57,347 nucleotides of DNA. Source: Polyangiaceae bacterium (GTDB taxonomy: Bacteria; Myxococcota_A; Polyangia; Polyangiales; Polyangiaceae). How positions within the stretch are numbered: the stretch's first letter is position 1; each line of letters starts with the position of its first letter. Location of the stretch: contig JAKLKA010000034.1 of the NCBI GenBank assembly GCA_023150915.1, positions 1 through 57,347 of the forward strand, written 5' to 3'. Positions 43,455 to 52,011 of the stretch are shown in pieces. The notes beneath the pieces were generated by a model that saw only the letters and a program-made list of their open reading frames with translations, was not told the origin of the DNA and did not search any database. A program made the position numbers and the translations under genes.

Positions 43455-44147
43455 ATGTTCATTCGTGAGCTGAGCTGGAAACTCGTGGGTGTGGCGGCGA
43501 GCGTGGCCGGAGCTCTATTCGTCGCGACGACGGGCGCGTGTGGCCCGATGAACCCACCGCCGAATCAGGCGGGGCAGTATGGGACGCCTGGCTCGAGCGG
43601 AGACCCGCCCGCGGCGCCCGCGGCCGTCTCGGGGTCCGTGTCGATCAACGGCAAGACGCTGAGCGCCGCGGAGCTCCAGAATCTGAGCGCGACCATCGGC
43701 GGGACTCCGGCCGCGGGCGACTACTGGTACGACGGCGTCGCAGGACTCTACGGCCTGGCCGGGCACGGAACCGGCGGCGTGATCAAGGCAGGGCTCGCTT
43801 TCCCACCCGTCGCGCGCGATGCGTCGCGCGGCACCGCGGGGATACTGGTCAACGGCCGCGAGCTCACGGGCTCGGAGGCTGCCTACTTGATCCGAGTGCT
43901 GGGCGGGAATCCCCAGACCCCGGAGCAGTATCGAGGAAGCTACTCCCTCGATGCCTCGGGCAACCTGGTGCGCAGCGACGGTCGTGCGATGGGCAACATC
44001 GTTCAGGCGAGCCGCGCTGCCGCTGGGCCGAGCAACAACTGGTCGTCGGGGAACGCCTCGGGCGGCGGCAACTCGAGCTGCAACTGGGTGTCGTTCAAGA
44101 ACGAGAGCGGCAGCACCTATAGCAGCGTGACGTCGGGCTGCGACTGA
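43455..44147 (+). CDS. Exported protein with two related repeats
   Basis: A 230-residue protein, ATG 43455 behind AAGGGG. Signal peptide with Cys 29 (VATTGAC). Two homologous units follow: SINGKTLSAAELQNLSATIGGTPAAGDYWYDGVAGLYG and GILVNGRELTGSEAAYLIRVLGGNPQTPEQYRGSYSLDASGNL. The first ends in the (G/P)xYWYD pattern common in myxobacterial exported proteins of unknown function. The C-terminal ~45 residues are Ser/Asn/Gly-rich with two Cys. Confidence 0.78.
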   Translation: MFIRELSWKLVGVAASVAGALFVATTGACGPMNPPPNQAGQYGTPGSSGDPPAAPAAVSGSVSINGKTLSAAELQNLSATIGGTPAAGDYWYDGVAGLYGLAGHGTGGVIKAGLAFPPVARDASRGTAGILVNGRELTGSEAAYLIRVLGGNPQTPEQYRGSYSLDASGNLVRSDGRAMGNIVQASRAAAGPSNNWSSGNASGGGNSSCNWVSFKNESGSTYSSVTSGCD

Positions 44148-44236
44148 CCCTCGCGCTCGATCGGTTCGCGCCGCGCCACCGCCCGCATCCAGAAGAAAAA
44201 ACTCAACTCGCGCCCGCCAAGTCCCGAAGCACGGGC

Positions 44237-44449
44237 ATGTCCCTGAAAAACCGACTGAGGCAGAAACATGGCGCGGCGCAGCACGACGAGAGGGCCGAGG
44301 ATTGGCCCATTGGGAAGGGCGTTCAGATCGTGGTCGACCTGTCGGGCGGGCATCGCGCCTTCCCCTACGACGACTGTCCGATCTGTCGCGCGCTGCGCGA
44401 GTCTGGCGAAGAAGTCATCACGCTCAGCATGGATCCCTTCGAGAACTGA
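44237..44449 (+). CDS. Small protein with CPIC motif
   Basis: A 70-residue soluble protein. Its centre reads HRAFPYDDCPICRALRESGEEV: the CxxC could bind a metal with other ligands or act in thiol redox. No partner Cys pair is present, so a dimer would be needed for a classic zinc site. Ribosome-binding site weak. Convergent with the CocE gene (15-nt gap). Confidence 0.6.
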   Translation: MSLKNRLRQKHGAAQHDERAEDWPIGKGVQIVVDLSGGHRAFPYDDCPICRALRESGEEVITLSMDPFEN

Positions 44450-44464
44450 ACGCCGCGTGCTCGC

Positions 44465-46738
44465 TCACGGGGTGGGCTGGTTGACGTGCTCGACCAGCGC
44501 ACGACACTGCTGGCCTCGCAGCGAAGGACACGGCGGCAGCGGTGTGGGCACGCTCATGCCGGGCACGACGGACAGCACCACACTGCTCGGCTTTTCGGCC
44601 GAGTGCCCGACGTCGTAGAGGGCCTGACCCGGGAACTTCTTCAGGTTGAAGCGCCAGTCGGCGCGGCTGTCTCCCGGGGTGTCGACCCAGATCTTGATGC
44701 GCGAGCCCTTTCGAAAGGCGTGGCTCATGGCGGCGATCCCAACGCGGGCCTCGGTCCAGCTGCCGGGGACCAGCATCTTCTCGTCCTTCTCGCGGAAGGT
44801 GTGCTCGGGCCAGAGCTCGGTCGACTTCGGATCGAGGGCGCGGTGGCTGGCGCGAAGCCAGCCGCTCTGCACGTACATCTCTTGACCGTCGGGGCGCACT
44901 TCGCTGAGGTTCACCTCGAGGTCGGCGTCGTCCACGCTGGCCCTCAGCCAAAGATCGACGCTGCCGGGTCCGATCACCACCAGATCTTGCTCGAGCGGGG
45001 CGCTGGTGAACGCCACGGCCTTGCCCGTCTCGAGGGGGGGCCAGGCATAGGCGGGCAGCGGGTCCCAGACGTTGCCACCCTTGGCCAAGATGCCGCGCTG
45101 ACCGGCATCGGGGTCGAGGAAAAAGCGCGAGGAGCCGGTGGCCGCCGAGGGCGGATCGCTCCCCAGCGTGCCGTCGGGCTGGAAGTAGAAGCGCTTCGGC
45201 TGCACGGTCGGCACGGGCCAGGCCGGGAAGGTGGCCTCCCAGCTGGTCTGCGGAGCGCCCAGCGGTTCGGTGGCGCCCGCCTCGAGCAGCACCCGCACGC
45301 GGGGCTCTTTCTCGTAGGCCGCCAACGCGGCAGCGTGGCTCTTGAAGTCCGCGAATCGCTCTTTGGGAAACGACAGCTCGACCTTGAAGATCTCGTTGAA
45401 CAGCTGCGGCGCCATCACCCGCGCGAAGCCTTCGACGCTGGGCACGCGCTTGGCGACGTACAGGTCCAAGAAGTACTTCCATTCGATCAACGTCTGCGGA
45501 CCGAACGCATCCGGGTGGACGCCGTTGTAGACGGTGAAGCGCGTCAGCGGAGACTTCGCGAATCGATCGAGAAGTGTGAAGAAGAAGGGACCGGTCTGCT
45601 CGTCTTGCCACGCGCCGGCCAGGAACACCGGCACGTCGATCTCACCCACGAACTTGGTCGGGTTGAGCGGCCCCGCTACCTCGTCGGTGTAGTACGGGTT
45701 GTCGTAAGCCTTCTGGATCACGTCGACGCGTTGCCCGTGCAAGAGCTGGTTTTCTTCACAGATCTCGTCGCCCGCGTCGACCCGCGCCTGCTCCCAGCCC
45801 TGGCCGTAGGGGCGTGCCTTGTCGAGCACGTGGTCGATCCAAGAGATGGCGAAGCCGTCGTTGAGGATTCCCCCTGGGACCAGGGTGGTGACGGTGTTGC
45901 CGATCACCGAAAGCGGGGTGATCGCAGCCAGGCTCGGCGGGTGCGTCTTGGCCACGAACAGCTGCGAGATCCCCGGGTAAGACAGGCCGGTCATGCCGAC
46001 GCGGTGGCCGAGCACCCAGTCTTGCGCCGCCACCGTCTCGATCACGTCGTAGCCGTCGGTGAGCTGAAGGGGCTCGAAGAAGTCGTACGCCCCGCCCGAG
46101 CAGCCGGTGCCGCGCATGTTCACCCCGACGGTGGCATAGCCCAGCACCGCGGCGATCAGCGCGCTCGCATCGGCAGGCGCGTCGCACAAGACCGGCACCG
46201 ACCCGCACAGCGACTCATAGTCGCCCAGGGGCTCGCCGGGTTTCGAGGGATCGTATCCGCTGTAGTTCACCACCGTGGGATAGGGACCGTCTTCCGCCGG
46301 GCCGGGCAGCGTGACGTAGATCGAAAGGCGGGTGCCGTCGCGCGTGGTGATGTAACCGGAACCCGCGACCAGCTTCTGGGACTCGTAGAAGTCGGCAGTG
46401 GGCGGCGGCGTGTCGCCACCGAACACGTCCACCGCCGGGCTGGTCTCGTCGCCGCTTTGCACGCGATAGCCCTGGCCCGGGGCGACGCCGCGGAACACCA
46501 GGCTGCCGAGGTCGTCGGCGGTGCCGCTCGCCTGCTGGTTGCCGGTGCCGTCGAGGAGCTGCAGCTTCGCGCCCGGGTCGGCCCGCGTCACGTAGACTTG
46601 TTCGAGAGTGCCCCGGACTTCGAAGCTTGCCGTGCCGCCGGTGCCGAGTGCGTTCGGGGCGAACCGCTCGTCGTGCCCGCACCCCGAGAGCGTAGAGACC
46701 AAGAACAGCCATGAAGCCGCGCGCCGCATCGGCGGCAT
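44465..46738 (-). CDS. CocE/NonD-family hydrolase (X-Pro dipeptidyl-peptidase-like) lipoprotein
   Basis: A 757-residue exported protein from ATG 46738; a second ATG nine bases later is equally possible. Lipobox LSGC (C20). An extra ~85-residue beta domain (FEVRGTLEQVYVTRADPGAKLQLLDG) precedes the catalytic domain starting at YITTRDGTRLSIYVTLPG. Nucleophile S253 in GMTGLSYPG; the C-terminal jelly-roll (VVIGPGSVDLWLRASVDDADLEVNLSEVRPDG, GSRIKIWVDTPG) is the X-Pro dipeptidyl-peptidase C-terminal domain. Such enzymes hydrolyse esters, acyl-amino bonds or N-terminal dipeptides. Lipid anchoring suggests extracellular scavenging. Confidence 0.92.
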   Translation of the reverse strand: MPPMRRAASWLFLVSTLSGCGHDERFAPNALGTGGTASFEVRGTLEQVYVTRADPGAKLQLLDGTGNQQASGTADDLGSLVFRGVAPGQGYRVQSGDETSPAVDVFGGDTPPPTADFYESQKLVAGSGYITTRDGTRLSIYVTLPGPAEDGPYPTVVNYSGYDPSKPGEPLGDYESLCGSVPVLCDAPADASALIAAVLGYATVGVNMRGTGCSGGAYDFFEPLQLTDGYDVIETVAAQDWVLGHRVGMTGLSYPGISQLFVAKTHPPSLAAITPLSVIGNTVTTLVPGGILNDGFAISWIDHVLDKARPYGQGWEQARVDAGDEICEENQLLHGQRVDVIQKAYDNPYYTDEVAGPLNPTKFVGEIDVPVFLAGAWQDEQTGPFFFTLLDRFAKSPLTRFTVYNGVHPDAFGPQTLIEWKYFLDLYVAKRVPSVEGFARVMAPQLFNEIFKVELSFPKERFADFKSHAAALAAYEKEPRVRVLLEAGATEPLGAPQTSWEATFPAWPVPTVQPKRFYFQPDGTLGSDPPSAATGSSRFFLDPDAGQRGILAKGGNVWDPLPAYAWPPLETGKAVAFTSAPLEQDLVVIGPGSVDLWLRASVDDADLEVNLSEVRPDGQEMYVQSGWLRASHRALDPKSTELWPEHTFREKDEKMLVPGSWTEARVGIAAMSHAFRKGSRIKIWVDTPGDSRADWRFNLKKFPGQALYDVGHSAEKPSSVVLSVVPGMSVPTPLPPCPSLRGQQCRALVEHVNQPTP

Positions 46739-46819
46739 TCTGCCGGTTGGGCCGCGGGGGCGCAAAGCCCGGCAGATTGCTTTGCAGATTTCCCCGATCG
46801 CGCTATCAGAACGCGAGCG

Positions 46820-47125
46820 GTGCCCACAATCACCTTCACGCGCCCCCACTGCCTCGACCCGCGCAACGCTCGGGAAACGGCAGAGTCCATCGCGCGGCGC
46901 TTCGAAGAGCGCTTCGAGGTCTCGTGGCGCTGGGAGGGCGACGCGCTGCACCTGACGGCGGACCGCGGCAAGGCCCGCGGCGCTTCGGGCAGCGTGTTCA
47001 TCGGCGAGCGTTTCATCGACGTGACCCTGCACCTGCCGCTCCACCTGCGTCCGCTTCAGTCGCTGGTGCGTTCCGAGCTCGCACGCCGACTCGAGCGCGA
47101 GCTCGGGCCGGCGCCCAGCTATTGA
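46820..47125 (+). CDS. Polyhydroxyalkanoic acid system family protein
   Basis: A 101-residue protein from GTG 46820. The sequence ITFTRPHCLDPRNARETAESIARRFEERFEVSWRWEGDALHLTA followed by GSVFIGERFIDVTLHLPLHLRPLQSLVRSELARRLERELG matches the small granule-region protein family named polyhydroxyalkanoic acid system protein. Its role at PHA granules is not settled. No pha genes adjoin it here. Divergent from the CocE gene with 81 bp between starts. Confidence 0.82.
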   Translation: MPTITFTRPHCLDPRNARETAESIARRFEERFEVSWRWEGDALHLTADRGKARGASGSVFIGERFIDVTLHLPLHLRPLQSLVRSELARRLERELGPAPSY

Positions 47126-47149
47126 ATCAGCGCGCGCGGGCGCGGGCGG

Positions 47150-47647
47150 TCACTCGTCCTCGAACTCGATCACGTGTCGCAAAAACAGCTCCGAGAGCAG
47201 CCCCAGGCTCTCGAGGGCGGGCATGCCAGCGCGCTCGATGATGATCGAGAGCGAGGTCAGGCCGTCCACCAGCTCGAGCAATCGCGGGGCTCGCTCGTCC
47301 GTGAGGAGATGGCCCAGCTCGTGGGGCTCGACGGAAAGCTGGGGAATGCGCCCCAGATCGCCGATCCGAGACAGATACAGCTTGCGCAGCTCGGTGTGGC
47401 ACATCTCGCGGCACTGGACCGCGTCGTGGTGACCCGGCTCGCGCGCCAAGATGCTCTCGGCGACCAGCAGCGCGCCGGCATAGTCGTCGTGTTTCAGGCG
47501 ATCGTACATCACGTGCACGCGCCCCCCCTCGATGTCGTCCTCGGAGACGTAGCTGATGCGCTCCTCGGGATCCTGGTGCTCGGTGACGATCGTCTGCGGC
47601 AGCGGCGGCGGAGTCGCGCGGCGCTGAGGGCGATCGGAGGTGTTCAT
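47150..47647 (-). CDS. TPR-like/helical myxobacterial protein
   Basis: A 165-residue soluble protein. After a ~35-residue acidic/Pro tail comes a TPR-like pair (VHVMYDRLKHDDYAGALLVAESILAREPGHHDAV) and then a second module: YLSRIGDLGRIPQLSVEPHELGHLLTDERAPRLLELVDGLTSLSIIIERAGMPALESLGLLSELFLRHVI. That second pattern, with its DxRAxxLL-xxVDG core, recurs in Myxococcota regulators, where it looks like a winged-helix-type interaction domain. Specific role unknown. Confidence 0.72.
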   Translation of the reverse strand: MNTSDRPQRRATPPPLPQTIVTEHQDPEERISYVSEDDIEGGRVHVMYDRLKHDDYAGALLVAESILAREPGHHDAVQCREMCHTELRKLYLSRIGDLGRIPQLSVEPHELGHLLTDERAPRLLELVDGLTSLSIIIERAGMPALESLGLLSELFLRHVIEFEDE

Positions 47648-47695
47648 CGTCGCCTACCTGCAGCCGTGCGCGCTCCGCGACAAGGGGGTTTCGGC

Positions 47696-48742
47696 TCAGG
47701 GCAAGCTGAGCACCGCCAGCTCGCTCCGCCAGAGGCTGCCGAGATAGAGGCGGCCGTCGTGCTCGAGGGCGCTGGTGATGGGCGAGAACGACTCGGGCGT
47801 GGCATCTTGGAGACTCCGAGCGATGGCGCCCCGGTCGTCGAGCTCGAGCACGATGCCGTGACGCACGGCCGCCGGCTGAAGCCGCTCGGGGAGCCGGGCC
47901 ACGACCTTGCGCAGGAACGGCTTGCCCGCCATGGCGTCGAACTCGGCGTTGCGGGGGGCGAACAGCGCGAGCCAGAACCGATCGCCGCGGGGCGCGCGCG
48001 TGATGTTGTCGGGCAGGCCGGGCAGGTTGTCGGCGAAGACTTCGCTCTGCCCTTTGCGTTCGCCGGTGAGCCAGACGCGGGTCACTCGGTACGCCCAGGT
48101 CTCGTTCACCAGCACGTACGACCCGTCGGCGGCGAGCGCCACACCGTTGGCGAAGTACAACCCGGCCTGGACCAGCTCGGTGCGCCCATCCGGGCGATAC
48201 GCCAGCAGCCTGCCGCTCGGGCGGTGCTCGAACAGGTCGTTGCGGAACTCGTGAACCCCAAACCGATGCGACGCGTCGGTGAAATAGATCGTGCCGTCGG
48301 CGGCGATGTCCAGGTCGTCGACGAAGCGGAACGGCAACCCGCCCTGCTCGGTGCTGAGCACGCGGATCGACCCATCCGGAGGCACCGCCAGCAGGCCCTT
48401 GGCCGCGTCGCAGACGATCAACCGACCCGCCGCGTCGAACTGCATGCCCAGCGGGCGCCCGCCGGTGTTGGCGAGCGTCACCGCGCTGCCGTCTCGGGCA
48501 ACGCGCACGATCCGGCCGTCCTTCAGACCGGCGAAGATCCTGCCTTCGCGGTCGATGGCGATGCCCTCGGGCCCGGGCAGGTCGCGCCCGAACCGCTCGG
48601 CCTTGGCCAGCGCGTCGTTGGGCGGAAGGCTCGGCGCCGGGGGCGGCGACCAGGCCACGGGATCGAAGGGGACGGGCCAGGCGGCAAGGTAGCCCCCACA
48701 CCCCACGACCACCGCGCCCAGAGCGAGCCACCCGCGCTTCAC
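47696..48742 (-). CDS. SMP-30/strictosidine-synthase-like beta-propeller
   Basis: A 348-residue protein from GTG 48742 (ATG 48820 is possible but would overlap the divergent gene's start). N-terminal membrane anchor (GWLALGAVVVGCGGYLAAW). A six-bladed propeller of the strictosidine synthase/SMP-30 type follows: GPEGIAIDREGRIFAGLKDGRIVRV, RPLGMQFDAAGRLIVCDAAKGLL, FVDDLDIAADGTIYFTDAS, NGVALAADGSYVLVNETWAYRVTRVWL, GLPDNITRAPRGDRFWLAL. Probably a lactonase/esterase facing the periplasm; substrate unknown. Confidence 0.88.
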   Translation of the reverse strand: MKRGWLALGAVVVGCGGYLAAWPVPFDPVAWSPPPAPSLPPNDALAKAERFGRDLPGPEGIAIDREGRIFAGLKDGRIVRVARDGSAVTLANTGGRPLGMQFDAAGRLIVCDAAKGLLAVPPDGSIRVLSTEQGGLPFRFVDDLDIAADGTIYFTDASHRFGVHEFRNDLFEHRPSGRLLAYRPDGRTELVQAGLYFANGVALAADGSYVLVNETWAYRVTRVWLTGERKGQSEVFADNLPGLPDNITRAPRGDRFWLALFAPRNAEFDAMAGKPFLRKVVARLPERLQPAAVRHGIVLELDDRGAIARSLQDATPESFSPITSALEHDGRLYLGSLWRSELAVLSLP

Positions 48743-48818
48743 CGCGGGAACAGTCGCGTTCGGCACCGACCCTGTCAATTCCCCACCCGTTTCTCGGGCT
48801 CGCGTCCACTCAGCCGCC

Positions 48819-50501
48819 ATGGGTGCGACGCGTCGGAGCTTCTGGGCGGCAGCGGTAGTGCTTTCGGTGGGTTGCGCGGCCGCAACGGCCGAGACCGGCT
48901 CGGACCCAGCGGGCGGGGGCGGCAGCAGCGCAGCCGGCGGCACCGCCAGCGGAGGAAGCCCGAGCGGGGGCGGTCCAGGGCTCAGCATCGACGCGGGCGG
49001 GGATGGGCCCGGCGAGGCGTCGGTGTTCGCCGGCGACCCCAAGACCTGCGCCGAGGCGGCGGCCAGCAAGAGCTACGTCGGCTGTGACTTCTGGCCAACG
49101 GTGACCGCCAACTCGGTCTGGCCAATCTTCGACTTCACGGCAGTGGTCGCGAACACCCAGAAGGCCGCGGCCACGATCCAGATCGAGCGGGGTGGGGTCG
49201 TGGTGGCGACGGGAACCGTGCCGCCCGGTGGGCTCTCGAAATTCCACTTGCCCTGGGTCGACGAGCTCAAAGGGCCGGCCGTCAACGAGTGCGGGCTCTT
49301 GAACGACACGCTGCAGCAGAGCGTGCGCGTGAAGGAAGGCGCGTATCACCTGACCAGCGACCTGCCGGTGACCGTCTACCAGTTCAGCGCGCTCGAGTAC
49401 AAAGGCCAGGGCGGCCCGCCGGGCAAAGACTGGAGCTCGTGCCCGGCGAGCAAGTGCCCGGGAGGGTTGAACGGATGCCTGTCGTACTCGAACGATGCAT
49501 CACTCCTCTTGCCGAGCACGGTGTTCACGGGCAACTACCGCATCCCGGGGATGAAGGGCTGGGCCCTGGGCAAGGTGCCCCCCTACTTCACCGTGACCGG
49601 AACCAAAGACGGAACGACGGTGAAGGTGAAGGTCGGTGGCAATGGCGCCACCGCGAGCGGCGGCGGCGTGGTCGCGGTCAATGCGGGCAGCACGCTGGAG
49701 TTTCAAATTGGGCGCGGCGAGGTGGTGCAGGTGGTAGGAACCCACAGCACGGATCTGAGCGGATCACTGGTGCAAGCGTCGGCGCCCGTGCAGGTCATCA
49801 CCGGAATGGCATGCGTGTACCTGCCGCAGAACCAGAAGGCCTGTGATCACATCGAAGAGAGCGTGTTCCCGGTGGAGACCTGGGGGAAGCACTACTTCGT
49901 GACCACCCCGACGGGTCCGAACGGCGACACGCCCGGGCACATCGTTCGCCTCTACGGAAACGTCGACGGCACCCAGCTCAGCTACTTCCCCGCAAAGCCG
50001 AAGGGCGCGCCGGACGTGATTGGCGCCGGCGAGATGGTGGATCTCGACATCGTGACGACCAGCTTCGAAGTGTCGGCCAACCACGAGTTCGCCGTGGCCT
50101 CGTTCCAGCTCGGCGCCACCATGGTCGACCCAAGCGCCGCCTACGACAAGCAGAAGGGTGACCCGTCCGCGAGCGTGTTCACCGCCGTGGAGCAGTTCCG
50201 GAAGAAGTACGTTTTCCTGGCACCCGACGACTACGACGTCAGCTACGCCGACATCGTGCTGCCCACCGGAGCCAGCCTGGTCCTCGACGGCACGGCGATC
50301 TCACCCGCCTTGGGCTCCATCGCAAACGGCTACGGCATCGCCCGTGTGAAGCTTGGCCCCGGCGAGAACGGCACCCACGTGCTCGAGAGCAACGAGCCGG
50401 TGGGGCTCCAGGTGATCGGCTACGGGCTGCAGACCAGCTATCAGTACCCGGGTGGGTCGAACCTGCTCTTGATCGCGCCGCCGCCGCCGCCCATCAAGTG
50501 A
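48819..50501 (+). CDS. IgGFc-binding-type surface protein
   Basis: A 560-residue exported protein: signal peptide with Cys 19, Gly/Ser linker to ~residue 75, then a long all-beta region. The block from ~residue 340, VEQ-type ESVFPVETWGKHYFVTTP, HIVRLYGNVDGTQLSYFP, VDLDIVTTSFEVSANHEFAVASFQLGATMVDPS, is the IgGFc-binding N-terminal domain pattern. Such proteins are abundant on myxobacterial surfaces; immunoglobulin binding is not implied. Its 3' end overlaps the next, convergent gene by 8 nt. Confidence 0.85.
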   Translation: MGATRRSFWAAAVVLSVGCAAATAETGSDPAGGGGSSAAGGTASGGSPSGGGPGLSIDAGGDGPGEASVFAGDPKTCAEAAASKSYVGCDFWPTVTANSVWPIFDFTAVVANTQKAAATIQIERGGVVVATGTVPPGGLSKFHLPWVDELKGPAVNECGLLNDTLQQSVRVKEGAYHLTSDLPVTVYQFSALEYKGQGGPPGKDWSSCPASKCPGGLNGCLSYSNDASLLLPSTVFTGNYRIPGMKGWALGKVPPYFTVTGTKDGTTVKVKVGGNGATASGGGVVAVNAGSTLEFQIGRGEVVQVVGTHSTDLSGSLVQASAPVQVITGMACVYLPQNQKACDHIEESVFPVETWGKHYFVTTPTGPNGDTPGHIVRLYGNVDGTQLSYFPAKPKGAPDVIGAGEMVDLDIVTTSFEVSANHEFAVASFQLGATMVDPSAAYDKQKGDPSASVFTAVEQFRKKYVFLAPDDYDVSYADIVLPTGASLVLDGTAISPALGSIANGYGIARVKLGPGENGTHVLESNEPVGLQVIGYGLQTSYQYPGGSNLLLIAPPPPPIK

Positions 50502-51957
50502 GCCCGCGTCGCAGCCACCCGAGGGCGCCCAGCAGGGCGAAGACGAGCAGCCCCGCCGTCCGCTCGGAGTGTGGTCCGGGCGTGCGGCAGCCGCAGCCGT
50601 CGTCATCTGCGTCGGTGGTGCCACCCGTGGTCGGGTTTCCACCCCCGCCGCCAGCGCTCGAGCCACCGCTGCCGGCGTTCGCCGAGCCCGCCGCGCCGCC
50701 GGTGCCACTGCTTCCGCCGGTGCCCCCGGTCCCGGCGGGCCCCGCCGACTCGATCACCAGCTCGGGGTGGGTTCCGGCGTGCTCGCGCGAGTTGTAGCCG
50801 CAGCCGTCGCCGTCGGTGGACGTGATCGCGAACGAAACCAGGCCGTCGCCCTTCACCGCAGACGTCACGTCGAAGAAGTACACGCCGTCGATCTGAACCT
50901 TGGGCAGGCTGGCGATCACCTGCGCGCCGTGCGCGGGCTTGTTCTGGTGGGTGGTCCCGGGCTCGGTCCAGCTGTCGTCGGCCACGGCGCGGATGTCGCC
51001 CCCGCCGCCGGCGTTCATGGCCTTGAGATAGAGCTTCGCGCTCTTGACCTGGCCGACGCCCTTCACGTTGAAGCGCAGGAAGATGATGCGACCGATGCCG
51101 CCCGAGCCGTCGCCCCCCGCGCGGAGCTCGGTGTCGGTGCCATGGCTGGCGCCCGGGTTCAGCGAGTCGGTGTAGGTGTCGGCGATGGGCTCGAAGCTCG
51201 CCGTAGCGGGCCCGCCGCCGGCGCCGCCGCTGCCACCCGCACCGCCGCTGCCCCCGCTTCCACCTGCCCCTGCATCCGGCACGGTGGCGCTGGTGCCCCA
51301 GACCTTCAGGTTCTTGTAGATCACGTCCTTCTGCGGGCCGTAGGTGCCACCCGGTGCGTCGTCCGTCCCGATGAACACATGGCGAAAGCGCAACGCCGTG
51401 CCGTGCGAGTGGGTGACCAGTTGCTCGCTGTCGAGCCACGCCGTGATGTCCCCAGTCGCCTTCCACTCCACCTTCACGGTGTACGTCTTGGTCGAATCGA
51501 CGAACCCGAGGGGCTTCTTGATGCGCGTCTCGTGCCGGCCGCTGGGCGGCGGGTCGAAGCCCGCGGTGCTCGACAGGAACTTGAACAGGTTGTCGTAGCT
51601 CGCTCCGGTCCGGATGTTGAAGAAGCCCTTCTTGGGTGAGTCGGCATCGGACTGGTGCGGTGAGCCGTAGCCGGCTTGATACATGTTGACGATCTGCTGC
51701 TTGTCGAACTGATGTTGCGGGCTGTCGCTGTTCGGATTCCAGTTGGAGAGCTCGATGCTCATGCCGCCTTCTGTGAGCTCGGTGCCCAGGTCCCAGGTGA
51801 TCTGCTGCCCCGCCTGCCAGCCTCCGCCGCTGACGAACGTGCCGCCGTTCTGCTGGCCGGTGGTCGAACCGTTCAGTGGGTCCGAGAGCACGTCGGCGGC
51901 GTGCGCGGCTCGAGGCGCGGACAGGGCAAGGGCAAGGAACACCAGAGGGCGGCGCAT
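50494..51957 (-). CDS. Secreted CBM96/DNRLRE-domain protein with MYXO-CTERM-like tail
   Basis: A 487-residue protein. Sec signal (LVFLALALSAPRAAHA), a concanavalin-like N-terminal domain (~20-235: WDLGTELTEGGMSIELSNWN, YTVKVEWKATGDITAWLDSEQL), a GSGGSGGAGGSGGAGG linker, then a CBM96/DNRLRE domain (~265-420): ASFEPIADTYTDSLNPGASHG, IIFLRFNVKGVGQVKSAKLYL, YFFDVTSAVKGDGLVSFAIT, GTHPELVIE. A second Gly/Ser linker leads to DDDGCGCRTPG, one helix and RRGLT: the Cys-helix-Arg layout of MYXO-CTERM sorting signals. Probably a lipid-modified or sorted polysaccharide-binding protein or polysaccharide lyase-like enzyme. Confidence 0.87.
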   Translation of the reverse strand: MRRPLVFLALALSAPRAAHAADVLSDPLNGSTTGQQNGGTFVSGGGWQAGQQITWDLGTELTEGGMSIELSNWNPNSDSPQHQFDKQQIVNMYQAGYGSPHQSDADSPKKGFFNIRTGASYDNLFKFLSSTAGFDPPPSGRHETRIKKPLGFVDSTKTYTVKVEWKATGDITAWLDSEQLVTHSHGTALRFRHVFIGTDDAPGGTYGPQKDVIYKNLKVWGTSATVPDAGAGGSGGSGGAGGSGGAGGGPATASFEPIADTYTDSLNPGASHGTDTELRAGGDGSGGIGRIIFLRFNVKGVGQVKSAKLYLKAMNAGGGGDIRAVADDSWTEPGTTHQNKPAHGAQVIASLPKVQIDGVYFFDVTSAVKGDGLVSFAITSTDGDGCGYNSREHAGTHPELVIESAGPAGTGGTGGSSGTGGAAGSANAGSGGSSAGGGGGNPTTGGTTDADDDGCGCRTPGPHSERTAGLLVFALLGALGWLRRGLT

Positions 51958-52011
51958 GCTCCAAGGGTACGCGACCTGTACGCGCTGACCAATCGCGCGT
52001 ATCTTCGTCGG

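Noticed and set aside
46740-46775. CTGCCGG...CCGGCAG inverted repeat in the divergent 46.74-46.82 kb gap as an operator
   Set aside because: Short GC-only arms with a 22-nt loop; not better than expected in this sequence.
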